A stretch of 54,045 bases of DNA from Planctomycetota bacterium (GCA_016200135.1 JACQFI010000059.1:1-54045); one strand, 5' to 3'; positions 25,902 to 35,076 are shown, counted from the stretch's first letter. Numbers and translations: made by a program. Notes: generated by a model from the sequence alone, not told the origin.

Positions 25902-27560
25902 ATGCGCCTGCTTCGCATGCATGCATCGCTCGCCGCGCTAATCGTGCTTGTGGGCAGCGGCGGCTTGAACGCCGAAGAGCCATACGCCACCGACGCCGCG
26001 GGGTTTATTCCCTACTGGGTCGTGCTGGAGCCCGTCACGGTCTCTGCCGCCGAAGGCAAAGGCAAGGGCCTGGACAAGGACTACATCGGCGAAGCGGGCG
26101 CCAAGCCGTCGCCGGGCGAGAAACTCAAGTGCGCAGGCCAGGAGGTCGCCTGGAAGTTGCAAACGGTGGAGGACGGCACGCCGAGCATCGACGGCGAGGC
26201 CACCGACGGCGCGCGGCTGTACATCGTGACGTACCTCGTTGCGTATCTTGTGCTCGAAAAAGACATGGACCTTTCCGTGCTGTGGGGCACCGACGACAGC
26301 GGCGCGGTCTTCGTGAACGGCAAGGAAGCGGGGCGCTTCGCGGGCGGGCGCGGCTGCGTTCCTGACTCGGGGCTGACCGAGAAGATCTCTTTCAAGAAGG
26401 GCGTCAACGTCGTGATGTTGAAGGTGCTGAACGAATCGGGCAACTGGGCTGGCTGCGCGCGGATCGTGGATGCGGATAACGCGCCCGTGGCGGGCCTCCG
26501 GCTCGCGGCGACGCCCGAAGGCAAAGCCCCCGAGGGCGCCGGCTGGCCGGTTGTGAAGACCGGGCAGAAACCGGTCAAACTTCCCGCGCCGCCGCGCAAG
26601 CCGGCGGAGAATACAGCAGCCAACGCCGCCGGCGGCTGGAAGAACGTGCGCGGAAATCTGGGCGGGGGCAGCGCCGGGCTGGTCCTCATGAGCGCCGTGC
26701 CGGAGAAGGACGAGGTCCTCGCCTACCTCAACCAAAACGGCATCTGGTCGAGCGCGAGCGGCGGCGATTCCTGGATAAAGCTGGGCGCGGGGGACGACGA
26801 ACCGATCAGCAACCTGCCGCACCATATCCTTTTCGATCCGAAGGACGCGCACCGCTTCTGGAGCAGCGGCGCGTACGGGAGCGGCATCTGGGGCCCGGGC
26901 GTCTTCATGACCAAGGACGGCGGCAAGACGTTCCAGCGCCAGGGCTACGCGGGGCACACGGCTGGCATCGGCGTGGACTTCGCCGACCCGGAGCGCAAGA
27001 CGCAGCTTGTGGGCACGCACGAAGGCGCGCGGCGGCTGTATTTGTCCAAGGACGGTGGACAGAAGTGGTTCAACATCGGCAAACGCCTGCCGCAAGGCAG
27101 CGGCTTCTGCCACTCGGTGATCGTCGCCGACGCCGCGACGCTTCTGGTCGGCTGCTGGAAAGGCTGGAACCCGCATCTGAGCGACGGCATCTACCGCAGC
27201 GAAGACGCGGGCGAGACCTGGACGAAGGTCAGCGACTTCGGTCCTTCCGCCAATCCGCTGCTGCTCAAGAACGGCGGATACATCTGGTCCTGCTCGAACT
27301 TCCTGATTCAGAGCAGCGATAAAGGCAAGACGTGGAAAAAGATGGACGGCCCCGCGGAGTCTTCGCCCATCGAGCTGCCGGAAGACAAGCTCGCGGCGCT
27401 CGCCAAAGATCAGATCTATGTCACCGCCGACGCCGGGAAGACCTGGGAGAAGACCTGCGAACCGCTCCCGGACAAGTGTGCGGGCATCGTCTACAACAGC
27501 GTCCGCAAGACCTTCTTCACCTGGCGCGCGGACGCGGTCTATCGCTGGGAAGGTAAGTAA
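25902..27560 (+). CDS. Secreted Asp-box (BNR/sialidase-like beta-propeller) protein
   Basis: A 552-residue exported protein. The ATG at 25902 has AGAGGGGA upstream and opens a signal peptide ending near 'LIVLVGSGGLNAEEP'. Residues about 60-210 are strand-rich with 'LWGTDDSGAVFVNGKEAGRF', a carbohydrate-binding or PA14-like impression. Residues about 260-550 contain repeated Asp boxes (SxDxGxTW pattern): 'MTKDGGKTFQRQG', 'LSKDGGQKWFNIG', 'RSEDAGETWTKVS', 'QSSDKGKTWKKMD', 'VTADAGKTWEK'. Asp boxes occur between blades of beta-propellers such as sialidases, GH74 xyloglucanases and Ycf48. No catalytic sialidase arginine motif is evident, so it may be a binding or non-sialidase propeller. Confidence 0.75.
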   Translation: MRLLRMHASLAALIVLVGSGGLNAEEPYATDAAGFIPYWVVLEPVTVSAAEGKGKGLDKDYIGEAGAKPSPGEKLKCAGQEVAWKLQTVEDGTPSIDGEATDGARLYIVTYLVAYLVLEKDMDLSVLWGTDDSGAVFVNGKEAGRFAGGRGCVPDSGLTEKISFKKGVNVVMLKVLNESGNWAGCARIVDADNAPVAGLRLAATPEGKAPEGAGWPVVKTGQKPVKLPAPPRKPAENTAANAAGGWKNVRGNLGGGSAGLVLMSAVPEKDEVLAYLNQNGIWSSASGGDSWIKLGAGDDEPISNLPHHILFDPKDAHRFWSSGAYGSGIWGPGVFMTKDGGKTFQRQGYAGHTAGIGVDFADPERKTQLVGTHEGARRLYLSKDGGQKWFNIGKRLPQGSGFCHSVIVADAATLLVGCWKGWNPHLSDGIYRSEDAGETWTKVSDFGPSANPLLLKNGGYIWSCSNFLIQSSDKGKTWKKMDGPAESSPIELPEDKLAALAKDQIYVTADAGKTWEKTCEPLPDKCAGIVYNSVRKTFFTWRADAVYRWEGK

Positions 27561-27579
27561 CGCTGTACGCAAACCAGTA

Positions 27580-27601
27580 GGGCAGACATTCCTGTCTGCC
27601 C
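27580..27601. repeat. Palindromic repeat, copy 1
   Basis: A 9-bp perfect stem GGGCAGACA/TGTCTGCCC around the loop TTCC. It matches an inverted copy at 27692-27709 that differs at one base pair of the stem, changed on both sides. No T-run follows, so it is not a standard terminator for the upstream gene. Confidence 0.75.
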
Positions 27602-27654
27602 CATAAAAGTGCGCTTTTGCTCCAGCGTTTGAGGGTTTAAGGCTCTGTAGAAAT

Positions 27655-27685
27655 CCCCTCCTAATGTAAAGAGGGTTAGGGGAGG
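27655..27685. repeat. Imperfect inverted repeat between convergent genes
   Basis: CCCCTCCTAA on the left and TTAGGGGAGG on the right can pair imperfectly. It lies between the two copies of the palindromic repeat, in the space between convergent genes. Confidence 0.45.
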
Positions 27686-27691
27686 TTCCGA

Positions 27692-27709
27692 GCAGGCAGG
27701 AATGCCTGC
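27692..27709. repeat. Palindromic repeat, copy 2 (inverted)
   Basis: A 7-bp stem GCAGGCA/TGCCTGC around the loop GGAA. Read on the other strand it is the same repeat as 27580-27601, including the flanking GTAGG, with a G-C pair in place of an A-T pair. Confidence 0.75.
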
Positions 27710-27719
27710 CCTACCGGCC

Positions 27720-29687
27720 TTAGAGTTCCGGCGGCGGCAGCAGCCCGCCGCGCTGTTCGCGGCCGCGGGAGCGCAACAGCATTGCGCGTTCCGAGAAGAC
27801 CTTGGCCTTCGCGTACATGCGCTCGCTCTCGAGGTGGAAGGCGATGTCGTCGAGCAGGTCCGGCTCCTTGAAGAAAGGCGTCGGGACCTTGTCGAGGTAC
27901 TCGATGGCGAGCCGGTCGTTGCCGATCTCGCGGAAGGTGCGGTAGAGGTAGTAATGGGCCAGGTGCTGCGTATCGCCCAGGCTCTCCTGCGAGACCGACT
28001 GCAGGTACTGCACGGCCAGTTCCCAGCGCTTGGTTTCCATGTAGATGCGCGCCAGGCCCAGCTTGGCCTCCGGGCTTCCCGGGTCGAGCTGCTTCGCATG
28101 GTCGAAATACTCCTGGCTCTCGTTGTACTTCCCGTCCGCGAGCTTCAACTCGGCCAGGCAGATGAGCGGCTCCGAAGTGGTCCGGTCGAGTTCGAACGCG
28201 CGCTGGAAGAGCCGCTCGGCCTCGGCGGCATCCTTGAGATGCTGCGCGTAGAGGCGGCCCATGGCGATGTACGCCGCCGGTTCCTGCGGGAACCGGGTGA
28301 GCAGGTCCTGCGCGAGCTTGCGGGCCTCATCTTCCTTGCCCGCGGCGAGCCGGAGATAGACCATGTTCGCGTACGGCGTGCTCTGTTTGGGGTCCAACTT
28401 CGCGGAACGTTCGAAGAGCAGGTTCGCGGCGGCCAGATGCCCGCCGGCCGCGGCCGCGACGCCTTCCATCATCAGCACCACGGGTTCCTCGAAGTCCTTC
28501 TCGCGGTCCTCCCACTGCTTGCGCCAATAGGCGTAGCGCGCGGGCCAGGGCCGGACTTCGTGATCCAGCAGCCGCCGCAGGAGCATGGCCAGCGGGCGCG
28601 CGAGTTCCTCGCCGAAGGCCTGCCAGAGCTTGAAGACATCGCCGATGAACGCTTTCTTCGCCTCACGCAGCTTCCGCGCGCGCTGGCAGCAGGACACCAC
28701 CTCCGGCAGTTCGGCCGCCGGATACCGCAGCACGCCCATCTCCACGCAGTTCAGGTAGTGCAGGTCGTTGAAGTAGCGCGGGATGTCCTGCGTCGTCAGG
28801 CGCCACTGCGGGCGCGTGATCATCGCGAAGTAGCTGGCCGAACGGCGCACGGTCTCGGTCTCTTCGCTGAGCATGCCGCCGTCGCCGACGCGGGCCAGGA
28901 GTTGGGCGGCTTCGGCAAAGCATTCGCGCTGGAGCAGGCGCACGCCGGCAAAGAGTGCGCCGCCCCCCCGGCGCATCACGGGCTTGAGTTCTTTCCACCA
29001 CTGTTCGAAGCGTTCCTTGGCGCCCACCATATAGGAACGGCCGGTGAGGAACTCGAGGATCTCTTCGGCTTGGCCGTGGAAGGGCGAACGCCGGTCGCCC
29101 AAAGCCGCGATCATGCGGTCCATCAGCACGATGTACGACTTGGCGAACTGATCCAACTGCACCGAACTGACCTCGGCCAGTTCCCGCGCGAGGATCTGCC
29201 GGCGCGGAACCACCCGGCCGTGGCTGAAGAGCAGCGCCTGCAGATGCGGATAGCGCTCGCGGTAGCTGGAGACCGCCCGGCGCATGCGCATCAGCCAGCG
29301 CGTGCCGGCATACGCGCGCAGCCACTGCGCGGTCTCGCGGATCTCGGGGGCGACATTCGCGGGAAGCTGGTCGAGGATCGCGATCGCGCGTTCTTCCTGC
29401 TCGCGGTGTAGCGCCAGGACGCTCTGGTAGAGCGTCTGTTTGGGTTTGCCCTCGCCGGGAAGCAGAGCGCGCAGGCGCAGCGGGAAGCGGAAGAAATAGA
29501 AGAGCGAACGGGCCGCCTTGCCCAGCAGGAATACGCTCACCAGCAGCGCCGCGCCCGCCCAAAAAATCTGCTGGTAAAGGCTATCGTCGGAGAGCGGCCA
29601 GAAAACCGAACGCAGAAAAATGCCGCCAAAGATAACGGTCAGCGCAACGGCCGTCTTGAGGGCCAATCTATAGAGCGCAGGACCCAT
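27720..29687 (-). CDS. TPR-repeat membrane protein
   Basis: A 655-residue protein. Two N-terminal membrane helices ('LALKTAVALTVIFGGIFL', about 8-28, and 'IFWAGAALLVSVFLLGKAA', about 40-58) are followed by a large helical soluble part. The middle (about 100-400) is all-helical without a recognised motif. Residues about 400-600 carry tetratricopeptide repeats ('HLAAANLLFERSAKLDPKQS', 'AAYIAMGRLYAQHLKDAAEA', 'ICLAELKLADGKYNESQEYF', 'EAKLGLARIYMETKRWELAV'). The soluble part is probably cytoplasmic by the positive-inside rule (the segment after helix 2 is Arg-rich). The function is unknown. Its 3' end faces the Asp-box gene across the palindromic repeats. Confidence 0.75.
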   Translation of the reverse strand: MGPALYRLALKTAVALTVIFGGIFLRSVFWPLSDDSLYQQIFWAGAALLVSVFLLGKAARSLFYFFRFPLRLRALLPGEGKPKQTLYQSVLALHREQEERAIAILDQLPANVAPEIRETAQWLRAYAGTRWLMRMRRAVSSYRERYPHLQALLFSHGRVVPRRQILARELAEVSSVQLDQFAKSYIVLMDRMIAALGDRRSPFHGQAEEILEFLTGRSYMVGAKERFEQWWKELKPVMRRGGGALFAGVRLLQRECFAEAAQLLARVGDGGMLSEETETVRRSASYFAMITRPQWRLTTQDIPRYFNDLHYLNCVEMGVLRYPAAELPEVVSCCQRARKLREAKKAFIGDVFKLWQAFGEELARPLAMLLRRLLDHEVRPWPARYAYWRKQWEDREKDFEEPVVLMMEGVAAAAGGHLAAANLLFERSAKLDPKQSTPYANMVYLRLAAGKEDEARKLAQDLLTRFPQEPAAYIAMGRLYAQHLKDAAEAERLFQRAFELDRTTSEPLICLAELKLADGKYNESQEYFDHAKQLDPGSPEAKLGLARIYMETKRWELAVQYLQSVSQESLGDTQHLAHYYLYRTFREIGNDRLAIEYLDKVPTPFFKEPDLLDDIAFHLESERMYAKAKVFSERAMLLRSRGREQRGGLLPPPEL

Positions 29688-30028
29688 CGGCGCCGACCCT
29701 TACCGCGAACACGGCTGATCGAATCCCGTATTCGCTCCCCCTTAATCTAATGTCGGATGTTAGAGAATCTCCTGCGGAGAAATCCTCCCCTTAGTTCAAC
29801 GTAGACTTTGACGCTCTCTGGCAGCAAAGTCAACGCTGGACCTTGGAGGAACTCTAATTCTCAAGCACAAGTGCAATCTGCCATTCAAGTAATGAAGGCA
29901 TAGGTACATCTAACAATTTGAATAGCGGCAATTTGGCACAAAACAGGTTTTCATGGATTGGAATTCTGAAAGTCGAATGCTCCGAGGTGCATTCCCTTCT
30001 TGAACTCTGCTGACTACTCGCGATTTCC
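29688..30028. other. Intergenic region, no gene seen
   Basis: This AT-richer stretch lies between the leftward MazG-like gene and the leftward TPR membrane protein gene and presumably carries the latter's promoter. I see no open frame with a ribosome binding site, no tRNA and no strong hairpin followed by a T-run. Confidence 0.4.
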
Positions 30029-30322
30029 CTACGGTTTCTCGCCCACGCAGGAGCACGGGATCGTGCCGCAACCGCAGCAGCCTTTCTGATATTTGGCCAA
30101 TGCCTTCTCCATGTCGATCTCGGCCAGGTTCGCGAGCGTCATCAGCCAGGCGAGCACATCGGCGAACTCGCCGGCCTTCTCTTCCTTGGTACCTTCGCGC
30201 AGCGCGGTGGCCAGTTCGCCCACCTCTTCCATGAACCACATGTACGTCGCGGGCGTGCCGCGGGCGCGGTCTTTTTCCAGGTACGTATCGCGGATCACTT
30301 GCTGAAAAGCGCGGATTTCCAT
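30029..30322 (-). CDS. MazG-like nucleotide pyrophosphohydrolase with Cys-rich tail
   Basis: A 97-residue all-helical protein of the MazG/iMazG type, which hydrolyses nucleoside triphosphates to monophosphates and pyrophosphate. The metal-binding motifs are present: 'FMEEVGELATALREG' (EExxE) and 'EFADVLAWLMTLANLAEID' (ExxD). The start is the ATG at 30322; the longer frame upstream codes for unlikely sequence. The C-terminus is unusual, 'KGCCGCGTIPCSC', a CxxC...CxC cluster that could bind zinc. The length suits a single-domain housecleaning enzyme acting as a dimer or tetramer. It stands alone on its strand. Confidence 0.85.
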   Translation of the reverse strand: MEIRAFQQVIRDTYLEKDRARGTPATYMWFMEEVGELATALREGTKEEKAGEFADVLAWLMTLANLAEIDMEKALAKYQKGCCGCGTIPCSCVGEKP

Positions 30323-30602
30323 GAGACGCCCCTTTGGTTGGTGGTGGACGCACAGCCGCAGTCTATTTACCGCTTCCATGCACCGGACGACAGAGGCTTT
30401 TAGAGCACAGAAGCGCACAGGGGCCTTGAAAGTGGGCCTTTCATATGTCGTGTACGGTGTATATGACTTGTACCTCATTGATTGCAAAAAACTCAATGGG
30501 CCAGGCTCCAGAGCCTACGGTCACGCCATGCCGCCGATAGCGAGCCCTTCCAATCGCCGGGCCTCAAAACCGCATTCCACGCCTTCTTGGGAGAAGCAAA
30601 CC

Positions 30603-33260
30603 ATGCGTTTGTTAATGGTGATCGTACTCATGGCCGCGCATCTTGCGGCCTGGAATTCGTTCTCCGGCGAAGATGCGCCCGCGAAATGGCCGGAGATCTC
30701 CGCGCGCTTCCCGGCCGACGCCGTGGACAAGGGCCAGGAGGTCTCGCCCGAGCGCCTGGGCCTGACGTTCTGGACGCACCCGCCGGAGGTCGTCTCCCCT
30801 TACGAGCCGTCCTGGTACGACTACCAGCCGATTCTGTGGGGCGAAGACCCGCGCGTAAATGGCACCGCCTACTTCAACGCTCTGCGCAAGATGTACGTCC
30901 GCGGGGGGCTCTGCTATTCGCAGCACGAACCGGCCGATCTGGCCGAGAGCAAGATGCAGTTCTACTGCACCAATCTCTGCAACATGCTGTACCTCCGCAA
31001 CAAGCCGGGCGGCAAGATCCGCGACGCCTTCAAGAAGGACCGCACGCGCGAGAACAACGTCCGCAACCCAAGTCTCGAAGACCCCGCCACCGATGCGGCC
31101 GAACGAGGCAACGCGGGAAAGGTAGCCCAACGCTGCGCGTCGCAGAAACCGCTCAACTACGATCTGCGCGACGAGGCCACCTACACCGTCAGTTCGGCCT
31201 CGCCGCACGATTTCGACTTCTCCGCGGTCTCGCTCGCCAGTTTCCGGGCCTGGCTGCGCGCAAAGTACGGCACGCTGGACGCTCTGAACGCCGAATGGGA
31301 CGCGGCCTTCAAGACCTGGGACGAGGTCTTTCCGCTGATGACCGACGAGCTGCTCGAACGCTTGAAGACCGGCACGTCCAAGGCCAACCTCGCGCCGTGG
31401 GCCGACCATCGCGAGTACAACGACGACACGTTCCTGGCGGCCGCCGCGCGCTACCGCGACACGATTCACACGCACGATCCCCTCGCGCCGGTCGGCTTCT
31501 CCGGCACGCAGATGCCCTCGGCCTACGGCGGGTTCGACTTCTGGAAGATCGGGCGCACGATCGGCTGGGTCGAACACTACGAGATCTGCGGCTCGCGCGA
31601 GATCCTGCGTTCGTTCCTGCCACACAAATACCCGAGCGTCGCGGCGATCCCGTACAAGTCCGTGGACGAGGGCCTGCGCCGCATCTGGTACCTGATCCTG
31701 CACGGCGACAGCGGTGCGCTCGTCTGGCCCTATCTGGACAACGATCCCGTGCCGGAAAAGCGCAAGTGGGTCTGCCAATTGGATGTCCAGAAGGACGGTA
31801 AAGTGGCGCTTACGCCGCTGGGCGAGAACCTAAAGGCAATCTTCCGCGAAGGGCGCAGCGGCATCCCTTGCCTGCTGCGCCACGCCGAGCCGCAACTCGA
31901 TCCCATCGGCGTGCTGCACTCGCAGGCGTCCATCCGCGCCGACTGGCCGTTCGAGGTCAAGCGCGACGGGCCGACATGGATCAACCGCTACAGTTCCTAC
32001 GAAGGCAGCCACAACTACGCCGCCGCGGGACGCGAAGGCGTCTACAAGCTGATCGAAGACCTGGGCCTCCAGTACGCGAGCATCTCGAGCTGGCAAGTGG
32101 AGCAGGGCGAACTGCTCAAGCGCGGGATCAAGTTCTTCGTCGTCCCCCGCGGCCTGGCGCTCTCCGATAAGGAGATCGCGCAACTGAAGGCGTACGTCGA
32201 ACAAGGCGGCGTGCTGGTGACGGACCTGCTGGCCGGACGCATGGACGAGAACAGCAAAGTCCGCGCGGAGAGCCCGCTGGACGCGCTCCTGGGCCTCAAG
32301 CGCGCGCCATTCGCCTTCGAGGACGAGAAGAAAGCCGAGGACGATAAGAGCGGCGGATATGCCGGCGGCTTCGGCCGGAAACTTGAAGTGACGCTGCGCG
32401 AAGACTTCAACGGCCTGAAGAAAGACGAGAAGCTTGAGATTCAGGGCTATCAGGAACCCGGGCTGGCCGCCGGCGAAGGGAAACCACTCGGCATTACATC
32501 CACGGGTCCCGCCCTGCTCGAACATGCCGCCGGGAAAGGCTTCGCCTACACGCTGAACTTCGACCTACCGAATTACCTGGCTTTGAGGTCCGGCAGCGAT
32601 ACCCAAAAGGCCACCGCTACAGCGCGGCGCATCTTCTCCGCGCTTCTCGAGAAAGCGGGCGTTGCTTCATCCTTCAAGGTGTCCCGCGCGCAGGAGCACG
32701 AACATCCCGCGGGCTTGGAGGGCTTCCATTTCTCGCTCGGCGCAGCGGAATTCGTGGCCGTCCATCCGAACGGCAGCACGCGCATCGAGATCGACCTCTC
32801 CAATTCGGGCGCCGGCGTCGGCGACCAGGCCGGCGTGGACCTTGCGATTCAACTTCTGAAGAAGGGCTTCGTCACCGAGATGCGTTCGGGCCAATCCTTC
32901 GGCCAGACCGACCATGTGGCCATGAAGCTGCCCAAGGGCGGACCAATTGTCCTCAGCGTCCTGCCGTACGAGGTCAAAGGCGTGAAGGCCGATGTTGGAG
33001 ACGGCAAGATCGCGGGCGGCGTGCTCAAGCTGAGCGTAGCCATCGATGCCGACGGAGCGCTGGGGGACCACGTCGTGCACACGGAGTTCGTCGATGCCGG
33101 AGGCGAAGTGGTGCCTGAGAGCGTGGTCAATCTCCCCCTGGTGAAAGGCGCGTACAAAGGCGCGGTCGACTGTTCCTTCGTCTCAGGCGACGGACCGTGG
33201 ACGCTGCGCCTGCGCGACGTGGCGAGCGGCAAGACGGCGGAATGTAAGGTCAGCCGCTGA
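30603..33260 (+). CDS. Secreted GH42-like (beta-galactosidase type) glycoside hydrolase
   Basis: An 885-residue protein. The ATG at 30603 has GGGAGAAG upstream and opens a signal peptide ('LLMVIVLMAAHLAAW'). Residues about 50-430 look like a GH42-type TIM barrel: 'YDLRDEATYTVSSASPHDFD' supplies an Asp-Glu pair as acid/base candidate, followed by the GH42-style 'FRAWLRAKYGTLDALNAEWD' and 'EYNDDTFLAAAARYRD'. Residues about 470-600 resemble the beta-galactosidase trimerisation domain ('LKRGIKFFVVPRGLALSDKE', 'LKAYVEQGGVLVTDLLAG'). The C-terminal part is strand-rich. The enzyme should act in the periplasm or outside on a beta-linked glycan; substrate unknown. The nucleophile is not certain from sequence alone. 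Confidence 0.75.
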   Translation: MRLLMVIVLMAAHLAAWNSFSGEDAPAKWPEISARFPADAVDKGQEVSPERLGLTFWTHPPEVVSPYEPSWYDYQPILWGEDPRVNGTAYFNALRKMYVRGGLCYSQHEPADLAESKMQFYCTNLCNMLYLRNKPGGKIRDAFKKDRTRENNVRNPSLEDPATDAAERGNAGKVAQRCASQKPLNYDLRDEATYTVSSASPHDFDFSAVSLASFRAWLRAKYGTLDALNAEWDAAFKTWDEVFPLMTDELLERLKTGTSKANLAPWADHREYNDDTFLAAAARYRDTIHTHDPLAPVGFSGTQMPSAYGGFDFWKIGRTIGWVEHYEICGSREILRSFLPHKYPSVAAIPYKSVDEGLRRIWYLILHGDSGALVWPYLDNDPVPEKRKWVCQLDVQKDGKVALTPLGENLKAIFREGRSGIPCLLRHAEPQLDPIGVLHSQASIRADWPFEVKRDGPTWINRYSSYEGSHNYAAAGREGVYKLIEDLGLQYASISSWQVEQGELLKRGIKFFVVPRGLALSDKEIAQLKAYVEQGGVLVTDLLAGRMDENSKVRAESPLDALLGLKRAPFAFEDEKKAEDDKSGGYAGGFGRKLEVTLREDFNGLKKDEKLEIQGYQEPGLAAGEGKPLGITSTGPALLEHAAGKGFAYTLNFDLPNYLALRSGSDTQKATATARRIFSALLEKAGVASSFKVSRAQEHEHPAGLEGFHFSLGAAEFVAVHPNGSTRIEIDLSNSGAGVGDQAGVDLAIQLLKKGFVTEMRSGQSFGQTDHVAMKLPKGGPIVLSVLPYEVKGVKADVGDGKIAGGVLKLSVAIDADGALGDHVVHTEFVDAGGEVVPESVVNLPLVKGAYKGAVDCSFVSGDGPWTLRLRDVASGKTAECKVSR

Positions 33261-33332
33261 ATCCGCGCTGCAGAATCGACTATACGCTCACTCCGCTTAC
33301 GCTATGCTGAGGGCGGACATAGGTGAGCGCAC

Positions 33333-33908
33333 ATGGGCCGTTACCGGCTGGTCATCCCCATCTTTACGGCACAAGACCGAGACCCCGCGAAGGTCCTGCG
33401 TTTCACGGCAAAAGTCGGCGGAAAAGGGGCCAACGAAGCGCGCCATCGCGGCCTGGATCTCTTCCGCGAGATTGGCGCGGCGGCGGGCCAGAATCCTTCG
33501 AAGCCCATTACCGAGAACGACGTTTACGTCGAAGAAGCCGACCCACATGCGACGTTGCTGATCGAGATGGCCGCGCTGGAGGTCTCGCCGGGTTCGTTCT
33601 GTATGAACATCACCGGTCCTTTGGACAGCACGACTGCTCTGCGGCTGGACCGCGAGGTCTACAATCTGCAGCATCTCGGCGCGCGCAAACTCGCCATCGA
33701 CGTGAATAAGGTCCATCCGTTCACATCCGCAGGGCTGGGCGTGATGCTCAGCATCAACGACCGCCTCGACGTCCGGCTCGTGCGGATGCCCGCGCCGGCG
33801 CGCACCCTGCTGGCGACGCTCGGCCTCGACAACAACCTGACGGTCTACAACAGCTTCCCCGAAGCCCTGGCCGCCAAGCGCGACCGCGGAACCGATTTTA
33901 CGATCTAG
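33333..33908 (+). CDS. STAS-domain protein with unknown N-terminal region
   Basis: A 191-residue protein. The C-terminal half (about 90-185) resembles a STAS/anti-anti-sigma fold: 'FCMNITGPLDSTTALRLDRE', then 'RKLAIDVNKVHPFTSAGLGV', where the Ser in TSAGLG lies at the phosphorylatable position of SpoIIAA-type proteins, and 'TLLATLGLDNNLTVYNSFPE' as the usual last helix and strand. The N-terminal 85 residues ('RLVIPIFTAQDRDPAKVLRF') are unfamiliar. It may be part of a partner-switching regulator, but no anti-sigma kinase or phosphatase gene is close by. A GGTGAG site precedes the ATG. Confidence 0.7.
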   Translation: MGRYRLVIPIFTAQDRDPAKVLRFTAKVGGKGANEARHRGLDLFREIGAAAGQNPSKPITENDVYVEEADPHATLLIEMAALEVSPGSFCMNITGPLDSTTALRLDREVYNLQHLGARKLAIDVNKVHPFTSAGLGVMLSINDRLDVRLVRMPAPARTLLATLGLDNNLTVYNSFPEALAAKRDRGTDFTI

Positions 33909-33958
33909 CGTTTGGGCGAAGCACCCTTCCCGCTTTGATGCCCATTCATGGCGCCCGT

Positions 33959-35011
33959 TTACTTCAGCGAATCCATGATCTCGTCGAGCGCCTTGGGATC
34001 CGGGCGCAGGCGGCTCTGGGGCAGATTCGCGAGCGGCTCGTCGACCAGATGGAGTTGGTCCACATAACTTCGGCGCGCAGTATCGAGGTAGATCAAGCCC
34101 GTAAGGAACTGCCCCGCCTGCCGCGAGCGCTCAATGGATTGCGTGGCCTGCGCACGGTTGGTCGGATCGTAGTCTTCCTCGAGCTTCTTCAGCACGATCT
34201 TGGCGCCGTCGTAGAGTTCCACTTCGCGCGTCGTGCCGGGTTCGATGTGAATCTCGGCCTGCGGTTCGAAGTGCGGGATGATGTCGATATCGTGCAGCGG
34301 GATCTCGTGGTCCTTGGAATATTTGTACGACTTGGTCGAGGCCGGATGGTTGTTGAAGGTCACGCAGGGGCTGACGACATCCAGCACCGCCGTGCCGTTG
34401 TGGTGGATGGCCGCTTCGAGCAGGGCTTTGAGCTGCTTGAAGTCGGCGGAGAAACTGCGCGCAACGAAACCGCAGCCGAGCTCGACCGCCAGGCCGCAGC
34501 AGTCGACCGGCGGCATCTCGTTGATCTCACCCTTCTTGTGCGCCGTACCCATGTCCGCCGTGGCGCTGAACTGGCCCTTGGTGAGCCCGTACACGCCGTT
34601 GTTCTCGATGATGTAGATCACTTCCACGTTGCGGCGGATCAGGTGGCAGAACTGCCCGAGGCCGATGCTCGCGGTGTCGCCGTCGCCGGAGACGCCGATG
34701 CATTTCAGCTTGCGGTTGGCCGCGTTGGCGCCCGTCGCCAGCGAGGGCATGCGCCCGTGGACCGCGTTGATGCCGTGCGCCTGCCCGAGAAAGTACGCCG
34801 GGGTCTTGGACGAACAGCCGATGCCGCTGACTTTGACCACGTTCTTGGGGTCCACCCCTGTTTCGAAGAACGCCTGGATGATTTGGGCCGTGATCGAGTC
34901 GTGCCCACAGCCCGAGCAGAGCGTGGACTTGCCGCCGGTGTAGGCTTCGCGGGTGAGGCCCAGGCGGTTTTTTTTCTCGGCGGGGGGCTTGGGGGTAACG
35001 GTAGTGGCCAT
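33959..35011 (-). CDS. korB: 2-oxoacid:ferredoxin oxidoreductase, beta subunit
   Basis: A 350-residue thiamine diphosphate-binding subunit. It has 'LCSGCGHDSITAQIIQAFFE' at the N-terminus, 'KVSGIGCSSKTPAYFLGQAH', 'HGRMPSLATGANAANRKL', the TPP motif 'VSGDGDTASIGLGQFCHLIR' (GDG...) and 'IIENNGVYGLTKGQFSATAD' (NN). The length and motifs fit the two-subunit KorB type. With KorA it oxidatively decarboxylates 2-oxoglutarate or a related 2-oxoacid to the acyl-CoA, reducing ferredoxin. The start has a strong AAGGAG. It follows korA with 65 bases between, and a TTTTCGATT repeat lies in that gap. No separate ferredoxin subunit gene is adjacent. Confidence 0.92.
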   Translation of the reverse strand: MATTVTPKPPAEKKNRLGLTREAYTGGKSTLCSGCGHDSITAQIIQAFFETGVDPKNVVKVSGIGCSSKTPAYFLGQAHGINAVHGRMPSLATGANAANRKLKCIGVSGDGDTASIGLGQFCHLIRRNVEVIYIIENNGVYGLTKGQFSATADMGTAHKKGEINEMPPVDCCGLAVELGCGFVARSFSADFKQLKALLEAAIHHNGTAVLDVVSPCVTFNNHPASTKSYKYSKDHEIPLHDIDIIPHFEPQAEIHIEPGTTREVELYDGAKIVLKKLEEDYDPTNRAQATQSIERSRQAGQFLTGLIYLDTARRSYVDQLHLVDEPLANLPQSRLRPDPKALDEIMDSLK

Positions 35012-35048
35012 GATAATTTACTCCTTCTAGTCAAAGTTTTGATTCACT

Positions 35049-35072
35049 TGACCCGAAATCGAAAATCGAAAA
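35049..35072. repeat. TTTTCGATT-type repeat in the korA-korB gap
   Basis: AAATCGAAAATCGAAAATG lies between korA and korB. It has the same period and near-identical units as the TTTTGGATT repeats in hemW and at 16715-16805, with C in place of G. Confidence 0.45.
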
Positions 35073-35076
35073 TGAG

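Noticed and set aside
24060..27572. Two long leftward frames opposite the ABC genes and the Asp-box protein
   Set aside because: The forward strand carries Walker motifs and Asp boxes; the reverse frames are His/Asp/Arg-rich mirror artefacts.
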